A stretch of 64,000 nucleotides of DNA from Gigantopelta aegis. Taxonomy: Eukaryota > Mollusca > Gastropoda > Neomphalida > Peltospiridae. This document shows, one piece after another, positions 39,725-52,400 of this stretch. The translations under genes and the position numbers were made by a program. The notes under the pieces were generated by a model. It saw only the letters and a list, made by a program, of their open reading frames with translations. It searched no databases and was not told the DNA's origin. Where the stretch lies: assembly GCF_016097555.1 (NCBI RefSeq), contig NC_054707.1, positions 50,512,052-50,576,051 on the forward strand, read 5' to 3'. How positions within the stretch are numbered: the first letter of the stretch is position 1; every line of letters starts with the position of its first letter.

Positions 39725-40347
39725 TGGTACAGCTGAAACCTCTGAGCACCCTTGGAAGGAGGATTCGTGGAGGAAAAGCGTACGCGTCCATCTGTTCCCA
39801 GCTGATGGCCAAGGCGTCGAGATCCAGAGCTTCGGGATCCAGCACCGGAGACACGTAAACCCTCAGCTGATGGTTGAATCGTGTGGCGAAGAGATCGATG
39901 TTTGGTGTCCAAAGTCTGTCGCACACCCATCGAAACGCTTCGGGATGGAGCATCCATTCCGTCGGCTGTGGAGACGACGGCCGAGACAGTGTGTCGACTA
40001 GTACATTGGAAACCCCTGGAATATGGCGAGCCGAAGTTGCAACGGAATCTCGTCAACCAGCTTGTAGAGACGATAAGTCAACTGCAGCAGACTGCTGGAG
40101 TGGGTTCCGCCCTGACGGTTGATATAAGCCACCGCGGTAGTACTGTCTGTGGCTACCATGAGAGAGGCGCCTGACAGCATCTCTCGCCAATGAAAGATGA
40201 CGTAACTGACAACATCTCCAACAGGTTGATGTGTAGATCGGCTTCATCTGGAAACCACAGCCACCAACAGGGACTGGACTGCAAGGCGACTGGTAACCGG
40301 ATCAGCAAATCTGCGTTATTGTACTGAATGCATGGATTCAGAAACAA
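39666..40347 (-). pseudogene. DIRS RNase H region, frameshifted
   Basis: Fragments on the - strand include LHINLLEMLSV, ATDSTTAVAYINRQGG and a tail (HPEAFRWVCDRLW, PNIDLFATRFNHQL, DAYAFPP). The same order follows the RT in DIRS and related elements. At least two frame changes separate the pieces. No intact RT lies upstream. Confidence 0.75.
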
Positions 40348-41359
40348 ACTGGATACCGCGACCTCTAAGCATAAAATGTTGCGCCGACGTCAAAATTACT
40401 CTTGCAATGATACTTCATGAAACAGTAATAGAGTGATTCAGGAATCAAGACATCGGAAACAGCGACCCCGTGATACAGGCAAGAGCCAAGACAGCGTAGC
40501 AACTCGCTACGCTACATGCCCGATATACCTGGAAGTGAAGCAACGCAAAAACAGCAACCGGCTAAAATCCACGGCCGTCACACCACCCGGTGCGAAACAG
40601 CAGCAGAGACCATCTAGACAGCATCGGTCACGAACTCTGGCGGTAACAACAGTAAACGTCAGTGAGTTGATAAGCCGCAATGAACCATAGGAAAACGGTG
40701 ACGGTAAAACCCCCGTACCACGTGATGGCAACTGGATAACTTCCGGAACCAGCGGAAGTAGCGACTGTCTTGCATCGCCACCGGATATAGAGAACGATCT
40801 GCCGAATGTCGCTGAACCTTCCTCGAACAAGAGAATATCGGTGCACGGGATCTCAACACAAGTGACCGGACCAGTATACTTTCTTCGTCACCAACCCGGA
40901 ACGCTTGTAACGTCGACCCCTTCACGGCAAAGAGCCGTATGTAGACCACAGGTCTGCCAAGATTACCGGCTTGTGCTGAAAGTCAAGAATGGATCGCTTC
41001 AGGCAAGTCGGTTGACGATAGTGTGCAATCGTAGTGCACATCGACGTCACGGAAGATATAAGGTAGACCAACATCAAAGTCGACGGCTAGAACAAGGCAT
41101 ATCCTCTGGCATCCTGCACATGAGGAGTTATGGTCGCCATGTACAACATGTACGCTGAACTGAAGCCATCGACAGGACGTGCCAATCTGTAAGTTCTAGG
41201 AAGACGTCTGGTCCCGCCGGAAACAGCGTCATCCAAGGCCGGCGTCACACCGTTGAAGGATAGGTTGAAGACGGGATACGTTCGTTGTGACGAATGGGGA
41301 ACGGCACAAACGAAGTCTACTCAAGTAAACCGACATCGGATCAGTCCTCAAACGGAAAC

Positions 41360-42300
41360 CTTCTAGAATGGTGCGAGTGGACTGTGAAGTGACGAAAGCA
41401 TATACACCGCAGCGAGACAAACAGTCACAGCCATGTGGGTCACTGCGTCCGGATCTTCTATAACGGAAGGTGCCGACGCATCATCTGGAAAATCGGTCAG
41501 TAACCTGGCACAGGCACTTCGATCCAATGTACTGGCTGCATCGGAAACACGGACCGTGGACGGTCCCGTCAGGAGCCGGTGTAACCCTGAACGCCGAATC
41601 AGCTGCCGACTGGTGTGGACGGTACGATGTACACGGACCGGGCAGGAGCCGGTGGAACCCTGGACACTGCACCACTTCGATCGATCACGGGACGACGGTA
41701 CCGAACGGTGAGCCGATGACGCAATTTTCCAATTCGTTACAGGGCTCCGTCTGCTTGCTGGAACAACGATACGCACGGGCCAGTTACTGGTAGCCGTGTA
41801 AACCGACGGGGGCCTGTGGCAGCCAACGATCGAATGCCGATATCTGCCGGTGGAACCTCCGTGGCGATCATCGAACCCGGACCCTTCTTGGCTGAAACCG
41901 GTGGATGGGCCAGCGGCGGTAGCATATCAGATATGACAGCCAGACAATCCCTCAGTGACAAGTGGTCCGCCGCATCCAGATCTTCCAGCACCGCATGAAC
42001 CGATACATCATCAGAAAGTCACGTAGCACCCGTGAACAGGCCAGTCGCTCTGGTCATGGCCCGATGGAGATACCGGAGAACCGGACCGTGGGCGGTCCCG
42101 TGTGGATACCAAGGAACGGATGACCACATCGTCGTTGGATGTGGCAAGGACGGCAACATGTCGTAGACAGCCGCCAAGCAATCCCTCATAGTCATATGGT
42201 CCGTAGAGTCGGGCTCTTCAATGACAGATGCCGCAGGCGCTTCATCACCAAAGTCTCGTAGAACTCGAGCACAGGCCAATCGATGTACCGTAATGGAAGC
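41360..42300 (-). repeat. three diverged repeats inside the DIRS element
   Basis: Three segments near 41433-41520, 41935-42045 and 42193-42275 encode variants of one - strand peptide, including ACARVLRDF, SVIEEPDSTDHM and DCLAAVYDML. The copies are in different frames, so this is decayed duplicated coding sequence of unknown role. Confidence 0.65.
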
Positions 42301-42413
42301 CGCTGGTTAAACCGGACCGTGGATGGTCCCGTCTAGCCCTCGGAGGCCTTGGAAGCCACATCAACTGAAGGTTGGCGCTGACGATCTATGGAACCCGTAG
42401 GGAGCCATACAGG

Positions 42414-42875
42414 TCATGTGGAACGGCTACGGTCCCGGCTCCGATGCGCCGAAGGGGACTTCCCCGCCGAAGATCGGTGAGCCTTGGAATCCGTGGAGCG
42501 TCTATCTGAATGAGCCGGCTTCTTAGAGGGCTGCGTAGAGACCGCAGGCCTGTCATCCGAAGTCTTAAGTAACGGTGGAGCTGAAGAAGCCGCACCCCCT
42601 GAAGAGGGGACTGGAACCGGACCTGACCCCGAACTCGCCGATTTAGGTAAGGTCGCCATTGACGCCATTGTTTCTTCCAGCATGGTCGGTAGAATTGAAC
42701 GTAACTCTTCCGCCACGGAGTCAGCAATCGAAGGCGAAGATTCCACCTTCTTGGTCCTCGAAGATTCCACCTTCTTGGTCCTCGCTGACACCACCTTCAG
42801 GTAAGCCGCGAACTCGACATCAGACAAGCCCGCACAAAGGTCGCATCTAGAAGTGAGGCCACACGAACACGACAA
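42414..42875 (-). pseudogene. DIRS gag-like region
   Basis: A 153-codon - strand frame begins MSCSCGLTSRCDLCAG, with four cysteines in CxC/CxxC spacing, and continues into a Ser/Pro/Lys/Arg-rich tail. A 24-base stretch at 42743-42790 is duplicated and gives SSRTKKVE twice. Its position just inside the leader repeats suits the first DIRS reading frame. The function is inferred from position only. Confidence 0.5.
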
Positions 42876-43003
42876 CCTGGGTCGCCGCCGGCTAACTTCT
42901 TCCAGCGTAACACGCTCGAACTAGTCGCCTGAACATTATCAGATATGATAATAGTAATTTTTCAATCTGTGAAAAGAAAGAAAAACCAACCATAACACAA
43001 ATA

Positions 43004-43345
43004 CAAAGCCGGTAAATAAAGACGCCATTTTGCAAATGGCGTCCGACACAACAACCGGCGATATAACAACATTTCATGTAATTAACACTTGGCAAGTCAA
43101 GCGAAATACGCGAAAGACATATGAAAGCTAACGAAAGCTAACGAAAATTAAGGTGAAAAACATTTCACCAAACACAAAGCCAGTCAACACAGACGCCATT
43201 TTGCAAATGGCGTCCGACACGACAACCGGCAATATAAACAACATTTCATGTAATTAAACGCTTGGAAGTCAAGTGAAATACGCGAAAAGAACATACGAAA
43301 GCTAATGAAAACGAAGGTGAAAAACATTTCACCCAAACACTAATA
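43004..43345 (-). repeat. two about 170-bp tandem repeats in the DIRS leader
   Basis: Units of about 43004-43173 and 43174-43345 share a palindrome (GACGCCATTTTGCAAATGGC plus GTC) and a run ending in GTGAAAAACATTTCACC. They precede the gag-like region on the - strand. A role as promoter or leader is inferred. Confidence 0.75.
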
Positions 43346-44633
43346 CAAAACCAAAGGTCTTATAAAAGTTGACTCCAAACAGAGCCAAGCAAAAGGACGT
43401 CCAGACCCTTTAGCGAAGAGAAAAAGAAGGAAGTTACAGTCATGTGACCGGAACTAGAGAGCAGTATGCAGTAGAAGAATTTAGGCCATCCCATTGGCTG
43501 TTGGGATGTTCGGACCAGACCACTTGCGTGGGGGGGAGGTGCACTTGTTTGAGGACAGGTAATGTCTATAGAAATATGTTTTGTGAAACTTGGCCCTGAT
43601 CTGGGACACAAGTCGATGGTATACTTTGAGATATAGTTCATATAATAAGCCATGCAAAATAAAGACAGCTGACATTTTTTTGTACTGTGGAAAATGCACT
43701 TGCTGTGATTGACATTGCCATTCTTGTATATAATATGTTAAATAACAATCACTGACATTTACACAAAACTTGATCGTCAAGCAAATTTACTACATGACAG
43801 CAACAAAAAAGCGTATCAAATTACATGAACAAACAACTAAAGTTAATCTGTCAAATTATTCAAGCTTATCACTATCGTTTTTGCAGTTATATTTTTTCAT
43901 TACAATAACCAATACAGTGAACGCATTTTTGGAATGTTTTTTAACAATACACTGCAATCAATTTTGCAAACATATCTTTTAAACGTTTATGTAAAAGTAA
44001 TACTAGCTGCCAAGAATAGGACACAATCAGCAGAAAGTAATTAATGTCATGTATGATACACATGTACTTCAAATGCAGACAAACAGACCCAAAAAAACTT
44101 TTCATTTTTCAATCTACTGAATCAAGACTTTAGGGAGAAGAAAATCTGCATACATTTCATTCATGGATGTGTTCATAAAGTTTCTGTCAAATTAAACCAC
44201 TAAAGTGCTTTAGACTAGCATTAAAACATCAAAGCATTACAAAGTATATATCGTACAACAAGATAGGTAATTTGCATTATATCGTTGAGAAGACAATAAC
44301 AATCTATAATGAAAATGAATTCATTTGTTTTTTAAAATTACCAAATACAATTTAACTGTATACAAGTCATGTACATGTATGCAGACTTTCATACAAACCA
44401 TATCACTATAATTAAATCAAAAGTATCAAAGCACTGTCCATTTGTTTTTTTTAAATTACCAAATACAAATTAAATGTATACAAGTCATGTATACAGACTT
44501 TCATACAAACCATCTCACTATAATTAAATCAAAGTATAAAAGCACCATCTTGGTACATGATTGCACTCTTTTTAAAACGGCCAACAAATTAATAATCTCC
44601 AAACAGCGACAATTCATAATAAATGGGAGGTCA

Positions 44634-44984
44634 GGGCTCGAACTTAACAACGGCACCAACGGCAATTGCCATCATTGAGATATAAATTGCTGAAGGCAGG
44701 GAGCATCACTGATGGTACTTTTGTGCCGTTGGTAAAGCTCCTCAACAATGGCAAGATGTACACACCTGGTGTACATTATCCATCAGTATTTAATATTTGC
44801 ACATTTGAAATATGTCTTCATACAGTAAAATAAACTTTCAGTTAAGTTTATTTGCTGCAGAAGTCACTTAAAAAAATAATTGCCATAGGCAGGCTCAAAA
44901 TTGCCATCGGTGGGCCTTTTTGACCACAGCAATTCTTTTTAATATAGCCGTAGGAGATCAGTTCTTAAGTTCGAGCCCTGGGAT
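44634..44984. mobile_element. MITE with 16-bp perfect terminal inverted repeats
   Basis: The left end CAGGGCTCGAACTTAA and the right end TTAAGTTCGAGCCCTG are exact reverse complements. The interior repeats AATTGCCAT. It is non-coding. Confidence 0.8.
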
Positions 44985-45781
44985 GTTCATTTTACAACAG
45001 TTCACACAAAGTGAACATACATGTACACTGTGTACGTGTGTCAATGTGTGCGTGTGTGTGCATGTGTTTTTTTGTTTAGTTTTTCATATCCATTGTGGTA
45101 TGCTGGTCAATATTAGCTTGTTACTGTTACATTTTGTCTTTGCATTAAAATCTGTTTGTTGCTGCTAGGTTTTGTGTTTGTATGCAATCTCTAACACACC
45201 AGTAATACTACACTTTGATATGTTACAGCCTACACAGCTTGTTGGACATGATTCTATAAGTAATTGGACTAGCAGTCTGTTTCCCATCTATCAGTTGAAC
45301 TGGAAGAAGATGAAAAGCTGTTTGATCATCCTGAGTATGTTGCATATTATTCAAATCCATGTCATAATACAAGTTACGGGATAAAAGATATCTCAGCACT
45401 ACAAAATCGTTAAACCATCGTAAGCTATGACATCACTATGGTGTGTGTTGTAGTGACGTCATAGCCTACAATGTTTTTATGATTTCGTAGCACTAAGAAT
45501 GCTTCGATAATATGGGCCCTGATGATCAGAGTCAATTTGGAAAGGCTTTGGCAATAATTTGAACCAATAACAGACTTCTATACATCATGATACGTCCATC
45601 TGTAAACAACTATTGACACACAATCTCCTGATACAACTCACCATCGCATCAGGAAATCAGTCCACCTGCAGTTTCAACAATCTCGTAACACTCTGAACAT
45701 GTTTTTCAACATGCTCCAACCACATTCAGCACCCAGTATAAAACAATACACTGCATGTCATACTGCTGCCTTATCTCTTAA

Positions 45782-46193
45782 AGGGACTATCAGAGTTTCC
45801 AGCCATTTGAAAAGGTTTTCAGCAAATAAAATACTTTTACATTTATTTTATTAAAATTACAATTCGTTTACATTTTTTTCTTGCTTAGAATGTGATTTTC
45901 TCCATAACCAACACATTTTTGGACATTGTAATGGTTTGTAGTATTTCAATATTATAAATTTGGTCAAAGATTATTCCAAAAGTATTTATCTCTATAAAGC
46001 TTTATATTTAAAACATGTTATGGTAAAACAGTGTTTTAAAAGGGACCAGTAGCAACAGACAGCAGACTTCCTGGTGAGAACAGGACTGAAAGTCTGAGTA
46101 TGGCTTTGGGATTGCAGATGAAGAAGTGTTTTAAAAAAAGCAGTATGTGTGTTTATGAAAGTCCTGTAGGGCTGAAAACTCAGGATAGTCCCT
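45782..46193. mobile_element. TTAA-type MITE, family 2, downstream of LARGE
   Basis: The ends AGGGACTATCAGAGTTT and the reverse of AAACTCAGGATAGTCCCT match closely. The left flank is TTAA and the right is CTAA. The interior is unrelated to family 1. Confidence 0.8.
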
Positions 46194-46410
46194 CTAACCT
46201 GCATAGACCTGTCATACGTTTTGCCCAGTGGCAACATTTACACTTCTTTCTTTGACTAGTTGGACTGTCTTCACCATCATGGAATAGTTCTTCCATTATG
46301 CTGTCCAAGTGTTTTAACCAGGTAATTAAAACACTTATTACATCCAGTCTGTATTTGGCACTAACATCTCACAGGTGTTCCTGAATACTTGAATGGTATT
46401 ATGGGTTCAT

Positions 46411-49400
46411 TCACTCCACTGACAAATACTTCAATGCCTTGATGCCATATTTTTTAGACAAGTCTCTCTGAAATTCACCTTTTAGTATCTTAAGGCACCT
46501 GAAAACAAAAACAGATAAATGAACTTAATCTGATTCATAAACTTTCCAATGTTTGTATCTGTGCTCTATTTAATATAAAAAGTGAAAATTATCATTTGTG
46601 GAAAGTACTATTATAGAGTAACTCGTGTAATATACTGAAACATTAGTTCTCACCCTTCATGATGCATGCTACCCTCGGCACATTGTAAAAGTAGGGGGAA
46701 GGATCTAGCTAAGTACTTTGGTCACAAGATCAAACCTTATCAGTAGACCCATTCTGATTGTGATTTTTCCCATTCCAGTCAGTGCCCCATGACAGTTCAA
46801 ATGAATGGCTGTTCAGTGAATACACACCTAGCTTTTATAAGTGATGAATAGAAGTTATTTTTGTTATATTTAACACCATGAACTGTGGTAAAGCCAGAAC
46901 ATATTCTATATCTTCGTAACTGCATATTACCACTGTGACAATTAACAAACAAGAATTAAGAACCATGAACTGTGGTAAAGCCAGAACATATTCTATATCT
47001 TCGTAACTGCATTTACCATTGTGACAACCAACAAACAAGGATTGAAAAGAACGTGCTGTGATATGGCATATTTTACATCCCTATATTAGAAACATTAACC
47101 ACATACTTCCTGTATGTTGAGCTCGACCGGAATTTGGCGATGTCAAAACTCGGAGCATGAGGCATGTGAATGATGAAAGCATTAGGAAGAACCAGAAATT
47201 CGTACCTGCAAAATGGCAACATTAATCATACAATTTGTAATATTCATCAGAATATATAATTGTTAATGGTTGACTAGTTAAACATCATTTTAGTTACCAC
47301 TTTTCAGGACTTCTCAATTTTTTTATAAAATCAACTATCTATGGAATTAGTTATTATTTTTATTTACTAGCCACGTTTAAAAATTCACTAGCCCTACTTT
47401 ACTTTAAGTTAATATAATTTTACTAAATAATAGTAATAAAAAGATATGTCACCTAAAGATTGAGCTAGAGCTAAAAAACACTAAAATTGTGGGGTTTGGG
47501 TGGGGACAGGATATTCACATTTACAAAACAGACTTAACTGCAACATTTGACAAATGTTTTTCATTAGCCATCGGGCATGGCAATAGTAGCTATTTACTAG
47601 CCCAAAACTGAATATCACTAGCCATGGTAATGGGGCTACCATAATCTAGAAGCCCGGACTTATTTGTGTATACTAAAATTCCTCATACACTTCATTTTTA
47701 CCTTCACTCACATTACTTAAATAATGAATAGAACATTGTTTTGTCTCTTCGTAAATACGTAACCTGTCCACTAATCTCTCATTCTCCCAAACTGAGCACA
47801 GTATGTAATTTTCCATTTTATTTTCCACAAAGTTCAAGATAAAGAGGAAAATATAACCAGTATGGAAAACGTGTACTTTTGGGAAGCAACATCATAACAT
47901 AATGCAGCTTGGAACCCCAGTCTTAGCTCGGATTGTTATCGCTCACCAAAATTATATCATTTCATCGTCTCCTCCTAATTACTTTTGAAACGTTTTGACA
48001 TGGTCCTTTTTATTCATAAAAATAACATTATTGTTAAAGGCATACTGTCACAGATTTAAGGACCTTATTTCTCTAAAACTGAATAATAAATCAAAATTAC
48101 ATTAATTTTTACAGACCAAATCTAGCTATTGCATCACTTTAACTACAACATGATGGAGTGAAATCCATGTCAACCCTCTCAGCAATGTTAATTTTTGAAT
48201 TATGGACCATTGCCATAATTCAATTATTTACACAAAATATCATTAACAACTGGAGTATGGTGGTTATGTAGATGGTTGAATAAAGTATATTTAGGGACAA
48301 ATCAAATATATATATATTTAAGTAATACTTTGTTAAGCCATATAATAGGGAAGTGGTCTGTGATAATATGCCTTTAATAATAATAATAAAGAAATTATTA
48401 CACTCGCATGTATATTGTACTGGTTTTATGAAACTCATGTCAGGATTCATGTATTACCCTAGATCTCGCTCGAGCAATACAAAAATCCTGACGCGAGTTT
48501 CATAAAATCGGTACGACACACCAGCTCTTATAAACATGCCATTTCTACTTCCTTTTATGACCTGACCAACCTGTGCTGGACAGGAGATCTGGATCAAATC
48601 AAAACTTGTGCCTAGGATTGACATGCCTGAAGCTTTAGTGTACATAAGCACATTAATAGTTTTCCTTTCTTCCTGAGCAATCAACGGAATATTGAAGTGT
48701 TACTGGTAGACACACACTCACCCCTGGGCATCGAGCTCCATGATGTGTGAGACCTTGTTCCAGCCGAACCCCATGAAGCGCTTGTCATACTGGGGAATAT
48801 CCTTTCTTATCACAATGTACGGCTCAAAGTCTGACTCCCAGCTCACCTAGAGCAACAAAAACACAACAGAAACCACTAGTGAACAGAGTTTGTATAACAG
48901 TGCCATTCCACTCTCAAGAACACCAATTTATGCATATTGTACATCGTATTAACCATCATATAGCTAACAATTATTTAACACCACAAACTTCTTTCAGCTC
49001 ACAGAGCAACCACATTGACCATTAAATGTACACAAGGAACTTCACAAATGATTTTTGGCTTTCTGTTTATTGCAAGAGTTTATTGTGCACATGACTATAT
49101 ATCGTTCATTGCCCTGTTTCGGTGAGATTCCATTTTCGGTGGTTGTGTGGTTCGGTTTGTGTGCAACAGTACATACATTTGAATAGTTTTGACAAATTTG
49201 ACTTTTGCATGGGGAAGTAAACAAGTCTGTTATATTAACAAAAATGTTCATAAAAATAAAGTTAAAATGAGCAAAGAAAGCAAGATTGAACTTTACCCAC
49301 TCATAAACACGGCACATTTTTTACTACCTTTTTTCTATGATTTTCAAAGACTGTAATTTGAAGGAAAACTTAATTTTAAAAACTATTTCTGTCTGTTCAC

Positions 49401-52400
49401 AGCTGTACTGATATCTGGTATAAATTGAAGTCACATGATTGTCATGACGTCTGCTGGTAAAACTCTCTTTACAGATACTTGCCAAAAATATATTGTCCTT
49501 ATATGTTTTAACATAAATATCTTTCTGGATATGTTTATATATTTAGTATAACTCAGAATGCAGCTTATATTTTTAACAAAACAATTTTACCATTATAACC
49601 ATTCATTTGCTCCACTTATAACATGATTGAAAAACATCATAATTGTAATATTCATGTCCATAAAATGTTGTCTGTTAACACAGGTTCTCAAGGACTCCAT
49701 TTTGTAATTTGCCTTAAAATATTTTTTATATATTATTATAAGTCCATGTTTTGTTGAACAACATACGTGTTTTAATAAAACACTGAAAAATGTTGTGTTG
49801 GAAATTTTTTGGTGTAAACTATACCACTAAATGTATCACTCACCGAAACAGGTTATGCTGTTAACAATATACTGATGGAGAGAAATAAGGGAACACATCA
49901 AATTGTAGACCAAATTTAATTCACTACTAGCATAGTAATGTCTGTATTTCATACCAAGTTGTAATGTGGAATTAAATGTCTGTAGTGTTGAATGTGCTGC
50001 CTATGTGTTCCCGGTCAACTTCTGACAATATGAATTGATTTTTTTTATTATTTCTTGTTGCTATCTGTGTGATCCTTTATTTCTTTCCATCTGTATATTT
50101 ACTGCTGATGCATGCTACCATTTTTGATGCACGTGCGGTAAACTTAGCTACATATTGACCAGTTTAGTGTTCATGTGAAGCATAGAAATACTAATAAAAA
50201 TGTAGATATTTGAATAACAACTGACATGCTTTAGAACCGTACACTAATGCTTGCAGAAACTGGTTCATCCATGATATTACCAGTATCTGTTTGTTTTATT
50301 GTACAGGGCAGAATTTCTTCATCACTACAATAATACTGAATGGGTATTGAATAAATAACGACACTATTGTTAAAAAGTGTCATTTTTCACCTGTATACAT
50401 AATATTAATCAACACTTTAAAACTTACAACATATGGTGTAGTGGCAGTCCGCCACTTAGCAAAATTTGTTGGTGCATGTCCTTTTGGCCACACATGATAC
50501 CTAAAAAAACAAAACAGCAAATGTAAAGTTTAACTTTTTGAATGAGAAATTTCATTCCAATTTATACTGTGTTAAAAAGCAGAGAATAGGAAGAGCACAT
50601 GCCTGGTTTTCAAGTTTTTCCCTGATAACTGGTAAATCAAAGTATATGGTATGTACTGTTCTGTTTATGGGAAAGTGTACAAAAAATCTCTTGCAGCTTT
50701 ATCGATGGAAGTTGCCTATGTAAGGACAGAGAATTTCCCCTTCTAACTTAATCTGAACAAAGTGTTGACATAGTCGTATGTTAGGGGCGGGACATAGCCC
50801 AGTGGTAAAGCACTTGCTCAATGTGCGGTCGGTCTGGGATCGATCCCCGTCGGTGGGTCCATTGGGCTATTTCTCGTTCCAGCCAGTGCACCACAACTGG
50901 TATATCAAAGGCTGTGGTATGTACTACCCTGTCTGTGGGATGGTGTATACAAAAGATCCCTTGCTGCTAATCAAAAAGAGTAGCCCATGAAGTGGCGACA
51001 GCGGGTTTCCTCTCTCAATATATGTGTGGTCCTTAATCATATGTCTGACGCCATATAACCATAAATAAAATGTGTTGAGTGCGTCATTAAATAAAAAAAA
51101 GTAAATAAATAAATAAATACAAAAATTAAAATATTCATATGTTAGACACCCAATAATAGTAGATTAAAAATTGTGTAGAGTAACCGTTCAGTAAACATTC
51201 CTTTTTTCTCCTTGCAGCCAACTGCAGATCATTACATTGTAACAACACAGTTCTACTCTTCACAATAACAGTCACTGCAACATATAATTACATGTTTTGG
51301 TATCTTTAAGAATTATAATATTTTTCATAACATAAAACAAAAACATCAAACTTAACCAAACTATTTAAAAGACTAAACTGGTCAGCATTACTAACAATGA
51401 AAAGAAAATCCATATATAATGAGAGGTTATATGTGAAAACTCACCTGAAAGTAAACAGAGATCCCATGTCTAACATGGACAACAGTTCGGTCTTGGACTT
51501 GGGATAGCTGAGTCGGTACCGCTGTGTTTCAAACGCTGGAACTATGAGTGCCTGCAAAGTACGAGATAGCAAACAATGACAGTTATAAGGAAACTAAATC
51601 ATGTAATATGTGACATTCCTTTTTGAAAAACCTGAAAGTGTGAAAAACGTAACTATTTTACTGTAAATTTTAGCAAATTTTATGTGTTTTGAACTCCTTA
51701 GATTGAATTTAAGTTGCGGAGGCATGGTATTACCTGAATCCCCCAAAAACAAAAGTCTAAATGAATTAACAAAAACTCATTCCAATTATCATAAAATATC
51801 AGCAAAATGTTTAATAATAGAACACAACACAAAATAAATCAATTCATATTCTTTAGAACGAGCAACTATGTAATATATCAAATGACTAAAGCTTCTAATC
51901 CTATGGGCAGACAACTCTTCGAACGTACCTTTTTCTGCACTGACAACTCCATCATGGGTGCTGCTTTCTTGAGGTACTCGTAGAGCCCGTACATGGGGAG
52001 GAAGTCGATGTCTGACAGGAACACATACGGGGTCCGTGCCTGCTGCAGGGCGACATTACGCAAGTAGTTTACGGGATAAAATTGCTGAAATAACAACAAG
52101 GAAATAATTAAAGAGTTTCATCGCAAAACACGATAAAAGTCACTATACACAATCAATCCTAATATTTTTTTTTTCAAACCACCATAAATACTACACCAGT
52201 TTCTCTGCAATCTGCGATATATCCTCAGACAATCGTATCGTGTTTTGCTGAAAACTGAATTTGAACTTGTGTTTGTCTACGTGTGAACAGCATCTGAGTG
52301 GTGTTCGCACAATGTGTTTTTTAATATGGTGTTTATCGCGTTTTGCGATGAAACTCTTCAATTCAAATGTTATAACAAGATTTTGTTTCAGCAACTCTTT

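Larger units (their letters stand above)
37860..43575 (-). mobile_element. DIRS-type tyrosine-recombinase retrotransposon, decayed
   Basis: The element is bounded by exact 36-bp inverted repeats (37860-37895 and 43540-43575) that start ATTTCTATAGACATTACC. Read on the - strand it contains, in order, tandem leader repeats, a gag-like region, a long region without recognisable domains, an RNase H remnant and a tyrosine recombinase. This order and the inverted termini are those of DIRS elements, which integrate by recombinase and make no target duplication. Frameshifts break every reading frame. A reverse transcriptase was expected between about 40.35 and 41.4 kb. There I see only a weak DIRS-like RT start (residues such as SPFVTTNVSRLQPIL) and no catalytic YLDD-type motif. 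Confidence 0.82.
43576..46410. other. intergenic between the DIRS element and LARGE
   Basis: It contains two MITEs (44634-44984, 45782-46193) and a diverged direct duplication of about 110 bp near 44325-44545. The part next to 46410 is probably LARGE 3' UTR, but no clear - strand polyadenylation signal is seen before the 45.8-kb MITE. Confidence 0.5.

Noticed and set aside
39495..40174. Plus-strand open frames across the DIRS element
   Set aside because: All recognisable domains in this stretch are on the - strand; the plus frames resemble nothing.
40507..40949. A reverse transcriptase in the DIRS element
   Set aside because: I looked for LDLK- and YLDD-like motifs in the three - strand frames and found none I would defend.
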